Positions 15,408-17,167 of a stretch of 17,167 nucleotides of DNA are shown here, one piece after another. The stretch's first letter is position 1. The number at the start of each line of letters is the position of its first letter. This stretch comes from an uncultured Lachnospiraceae bacterium (GTDB lineage Bacteria > Bacillota > Clostridia > Lachnospirales > Lachnospiraceae). The DNA lies in NCBI GenBank assembly GCA_946623295.1, contig CAMOQY010000009.1, forward strand, positions 1 through 17,167, read 5' to 3'. Both the position numbers and the translations under genes were made by a program. The notes beneath the pieces were generated by a model. It was not told the DNA's origin. It worked only from the letters and a program-made list of their open reading frames with translations, and ran no database searches.

Positions 15408-17087
15408 ATGAAAAAGATCACAAAGTTAGTTGCGATGCTTCTGGCTATGGTCATGGCAGTCGGCATGCTCTCGGCATGCGGCGGCGGTGACGCCGGTACC
15501 TCGGCGGCCGGCGGCGACCAGACCACGGAAGCTGGCAGTGAACAGAACGAAAGCCAGGAGGCCACTCAGGGCGGATCTACCGGCGAAGGCCCTCAGTACG
15601 GCGGTCATCTGGACGTCAGAGTAGCATCCACGATCCAGGGCATCGACCCTCTTAAGCAGACCGGCGCATGGCGTTATATCTACGAGACCTGCGTATTCCA
15701 GAACCCGCTTACCAGGGACGCGGAAAATAAGATCGCTCCCGGTGTCTGCGATTACGAGCTTTCCGACGATATGCTGACGCTGACCATGTGGGTCGTAGAC
15801 GGCAAGACCTTCTCAAACGGCAATCCCGTTACCATTCAGGACGTAGAGGCTTCCATCAACCGCGCCTTCAAGCTTTATTCAAATATAGCCAAGAAGGTCG
15901 TCCCTAACGTGGAGAGCGTCACGGTTGACGGCGACAAGCTTACCGTTAAATTCAACAAGTACAGCAACGCCTGCCTGAAGTATTTTGCCGCGTACCAGAC
16001 CTGGATGGCAGTTATGCCCAAGGAGATCTGCGAGAAGTACAACGACAAATACATCATCGACCAGTGCGAGGATGCCATCGGCACGGGCCCTTACTATTTC
16101 AGCGATTTCAGGGACAACGTACAGATCACCATCACCAAGCGCGACAACTATACGCCTGTGGAGACCGACCGCAGCGGCCTTGCCGGAACTCAGTACGGCT
16201 ATCTGGATTCCATCACCTTCTGGTTCAACAACTCCGATGAATCTACCGCTCTGGCGCTGCTCTCCGGCGAGTACGACGTCTGCGAGGTTATCCCCGCCGA
16301 GTACGAGCCCATGGCATACGCTCAGGGTCTGAAGGCCGAGGTGCTCAAGTCCAATTCGACCACCTTCTGCATATTCAATACAAAGGGCAGCAACCTCTGC
16401 GCCAAGTATCCCGCTCTGCGCAAGGCTATCATGGCGGCCATCGATTATGAGGACTTCCTTGGCGTCGTCACAGATAATCAGCAGCTCATGAACAGCAACC
16501 TTCTGCTCCGCGACGAGTTCGAAAACGGCAAGTTTACCGCTGCCGACTACTACGGACCCGCAAATCAGGAGGTCGTGGACAAGTATTTGGCAGAGGCCAA
16601 AGCTCAGGGTTATGACGATCAGCCCATCCAGTTTGTTTTCAACAGCAGGACGAATACTATCGCCACGCTGATGGGAGATTATCTGGACAAGGCGGGTATC
16701 AACTACCAGATCAGTGCCATGGAGGCAAACGCATTCCAGACCTTCGTAAATGACGACGGCAACAACTGGGATTACTACTTCACATGGCTCAACACCGGTT
16801 TCTATCCTTCCGATATGGATACTGCCATCACCGAGAAGCACTATGGAAATACCGAGAAGGACAAGCTCATGGAGCAGATGCTTATGGTCGACTATGACGA
16901 TCCTCAGTATCTGGAGATGTGGGACAGCCTGTCTGACATGTTTGTCGAGGACTGCGCATTCGGATTTATGAGCCGCATCAACTGGTTCTGGTGGGGACCC
17001 GAGACCTTCCATGCCAACGACGATGATTCCTATCAGAGAACCATGGTCAACGCATACTGGGAGGATCCTCAGAATCATATGGATTGA
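15408..17087 (+). CDS. oppA: Peptide ABC transporter substrate-binding lipoprotein (SBP_bac_5 family)
   Basis: A 559-aa protein. The signal peptide has lipobox LSAC with lipidated Cys24, then a Gly/Ser/Glu/Gln linker to about residue 62. The mature part starts GGHLDVRVASTIQGIDPL and follows the family-5 layout: YETCVFQNPLTRD, LTMWVVDGKTFSNGNPVTIQDV (the usual LRxGVxFHDGxxxTAxDV region), GTGPYYFSDFRD, a central lobe with LRKAIMAAIDYEDF, and a C-terminal lobe rich in Trp and Tyr. It captures peptides or similar ligands outside the membrane and delivers them to the OppBC channel. Length is usual for OppA. AGGAGG (15396-15401) lies 6 bases before ATG. It is last in the cluster and is followed by a strong terminator. 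Ligand cannot be inferred. The symbol is family-level. Confidence 0.92.
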   Translation: MKKITKLVAMLLAMVMAVGMLSACGGGDAGTSAAGGDQTTEAGSEQNESQEATQGGSTGEGPQYGGHLDVRVASTIQGIDPLKQTGAWRYIYETCVFQNPLTRDAENKIAPGVCDYELSDDMLTLTMWVVDGKTFSNGNPVTIQDVEASINRAFKLYSNIAKKVVPNVESVTVDGDKLTVKFNKYSNACLKYFAAYQTWMAVMPKEICEKYNDKYIIDQCEDAIGTGPYYFSDFRDNVQITITKRDNYTPVETDRSGLAGTQYGYLDSITFWFNNSDESTALALLSGEYDVCEVIPAEYEPMAYAQGLKAEVLKSNSTTFCIFNTKGSNLCAKYPALRKAIMAAIDYEDFLGVVTDNQQLMNSNLLLRDEFENGKFTAADYYGPANQEVVDKYLAEAKAQGYDDQPIQFVFNSRTNTIATLMGDYLDKAGINYQISAMEANAFQTFVNDDGNNWDYYFTWLNTGFYPSDMDTAITEKHYGNTEKDKLMEQMLMVDYDDPQYLEMWDSLSDMFVEDCAFGFMSRINWFWWGPETFHANDDDSYQRTMVNAYWEDPQNHMD

Positions 17088-17095
17088 TCCACGGT

Positions 17096-17131
17096 AAAAA
17101 ATGCCGCGCCGGTTTCCGGCGCGGTTTTTTT
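17096..17131 (+). terminator. Strong intrinsic terminator, probably bidirectional
   Basis: CCGCGCCGG (17104-17112) pairs perfectly with CCGGCGCGG (17116-17124) around a TTT loop, followed by T17125-T17131. Six A residues at 17096-17101 give a T-run on the opposite strand, so it can also stop transcription entering from the right. It starts 8 bases after the oppA stop and closes the operon. The remaining bases to 17167 show only a 10-bp palindrome (17144-17153) and no gene. Confidence 0.95.
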
Positions 17132-17167
17132 ATGCGCACAGGCTGCCGCGGCAATTCTTTCGAGTTC

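Noticed and set aside
17144..17153. Palindrome TGCCGCGGCA near the right edge
   Set aside because: It has no loop, no T-run directly after it and no second copy in the window; nothing supports an operator or terminator.

Overview
The window looks like chromosomal DNA of an anaerobic, Gram-positive-type Clostridia member (Bacillota; Lachnospiraceae- or Oscillospiraceae-like by impression). This rests on strong AGGAGG-type ribosome binding sites, lipobox (SBP II) lipoproteins with Ser/Gly/Glu-rich linkers, a surface protein with a signal peptide and a C-terminal membrane anchor, and moderately GC-rich codon use dominated by GGC, GCG and GAG/GAC. No outer-membrane, ribosomal or taxonomic marker gene is present, so the assignment is an inference.

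All nine genes are on the + strand with gaps of 11 to 80 bp, and the block ends in a strong terminator, so it reads as one long transcription unit. Order: (1) a stem-loop with a T-run at 2-56, directly against the first ribosome binding site; (2) 71-6142, a giant secreted, membrane-anchored right-handed beta-helix protein of about 2023 aa with three header modules, one Big_2 domain and a long coil array; (3) 6164-8251, a lipoprotein with GLUG-type repeats and a putative NlpC/P60-like Cys/His hydrolase domain; (4) 8318-8713, a tiny membrane Fe-S protein resembling only the front end of RnfB; (5) 8734-10077, an M20-family amidohydrolase; (6) 10093-13908, the two permeases and two ATPases of an Opp/Dpp-type peptide ABC importer; (7) 13957-15327, an AbgB-like M20 amidohydrolase; (8) 15408-17087, the peptide-binding lipoprotein; (9) a bidirectional intrinsic terminator at 17096-17131.

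A plausible reading, which is inference, is a surface-to-cytoplasm scavenging route. The beta-helix protein attaches to a host, plant or bacterial surface, the lipoprotein may cut a wall or protein substrate outside the membrane, the binding protein and ABC importer bring in short peptides or amide conjugates, and the two cytoplasmic M20 enzymes hydrolyse them. The mini-RnfB protein does not fit this scheme and is the oddest member. The most unusual sequence features are the five-coil superrepeat in the adhesin, the GLUG plus Cys/His-hydrolase architecture, the stand-alone RnfB-like protein behind a GC-rich hairpin, and the terminator-like hairpin touching the first ribosome binding site.

No tRNA, rRNA, CRISPR array, insertion sequence, integrase or origin was seen. 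No stretch longer than 300 bases lacks a gene.
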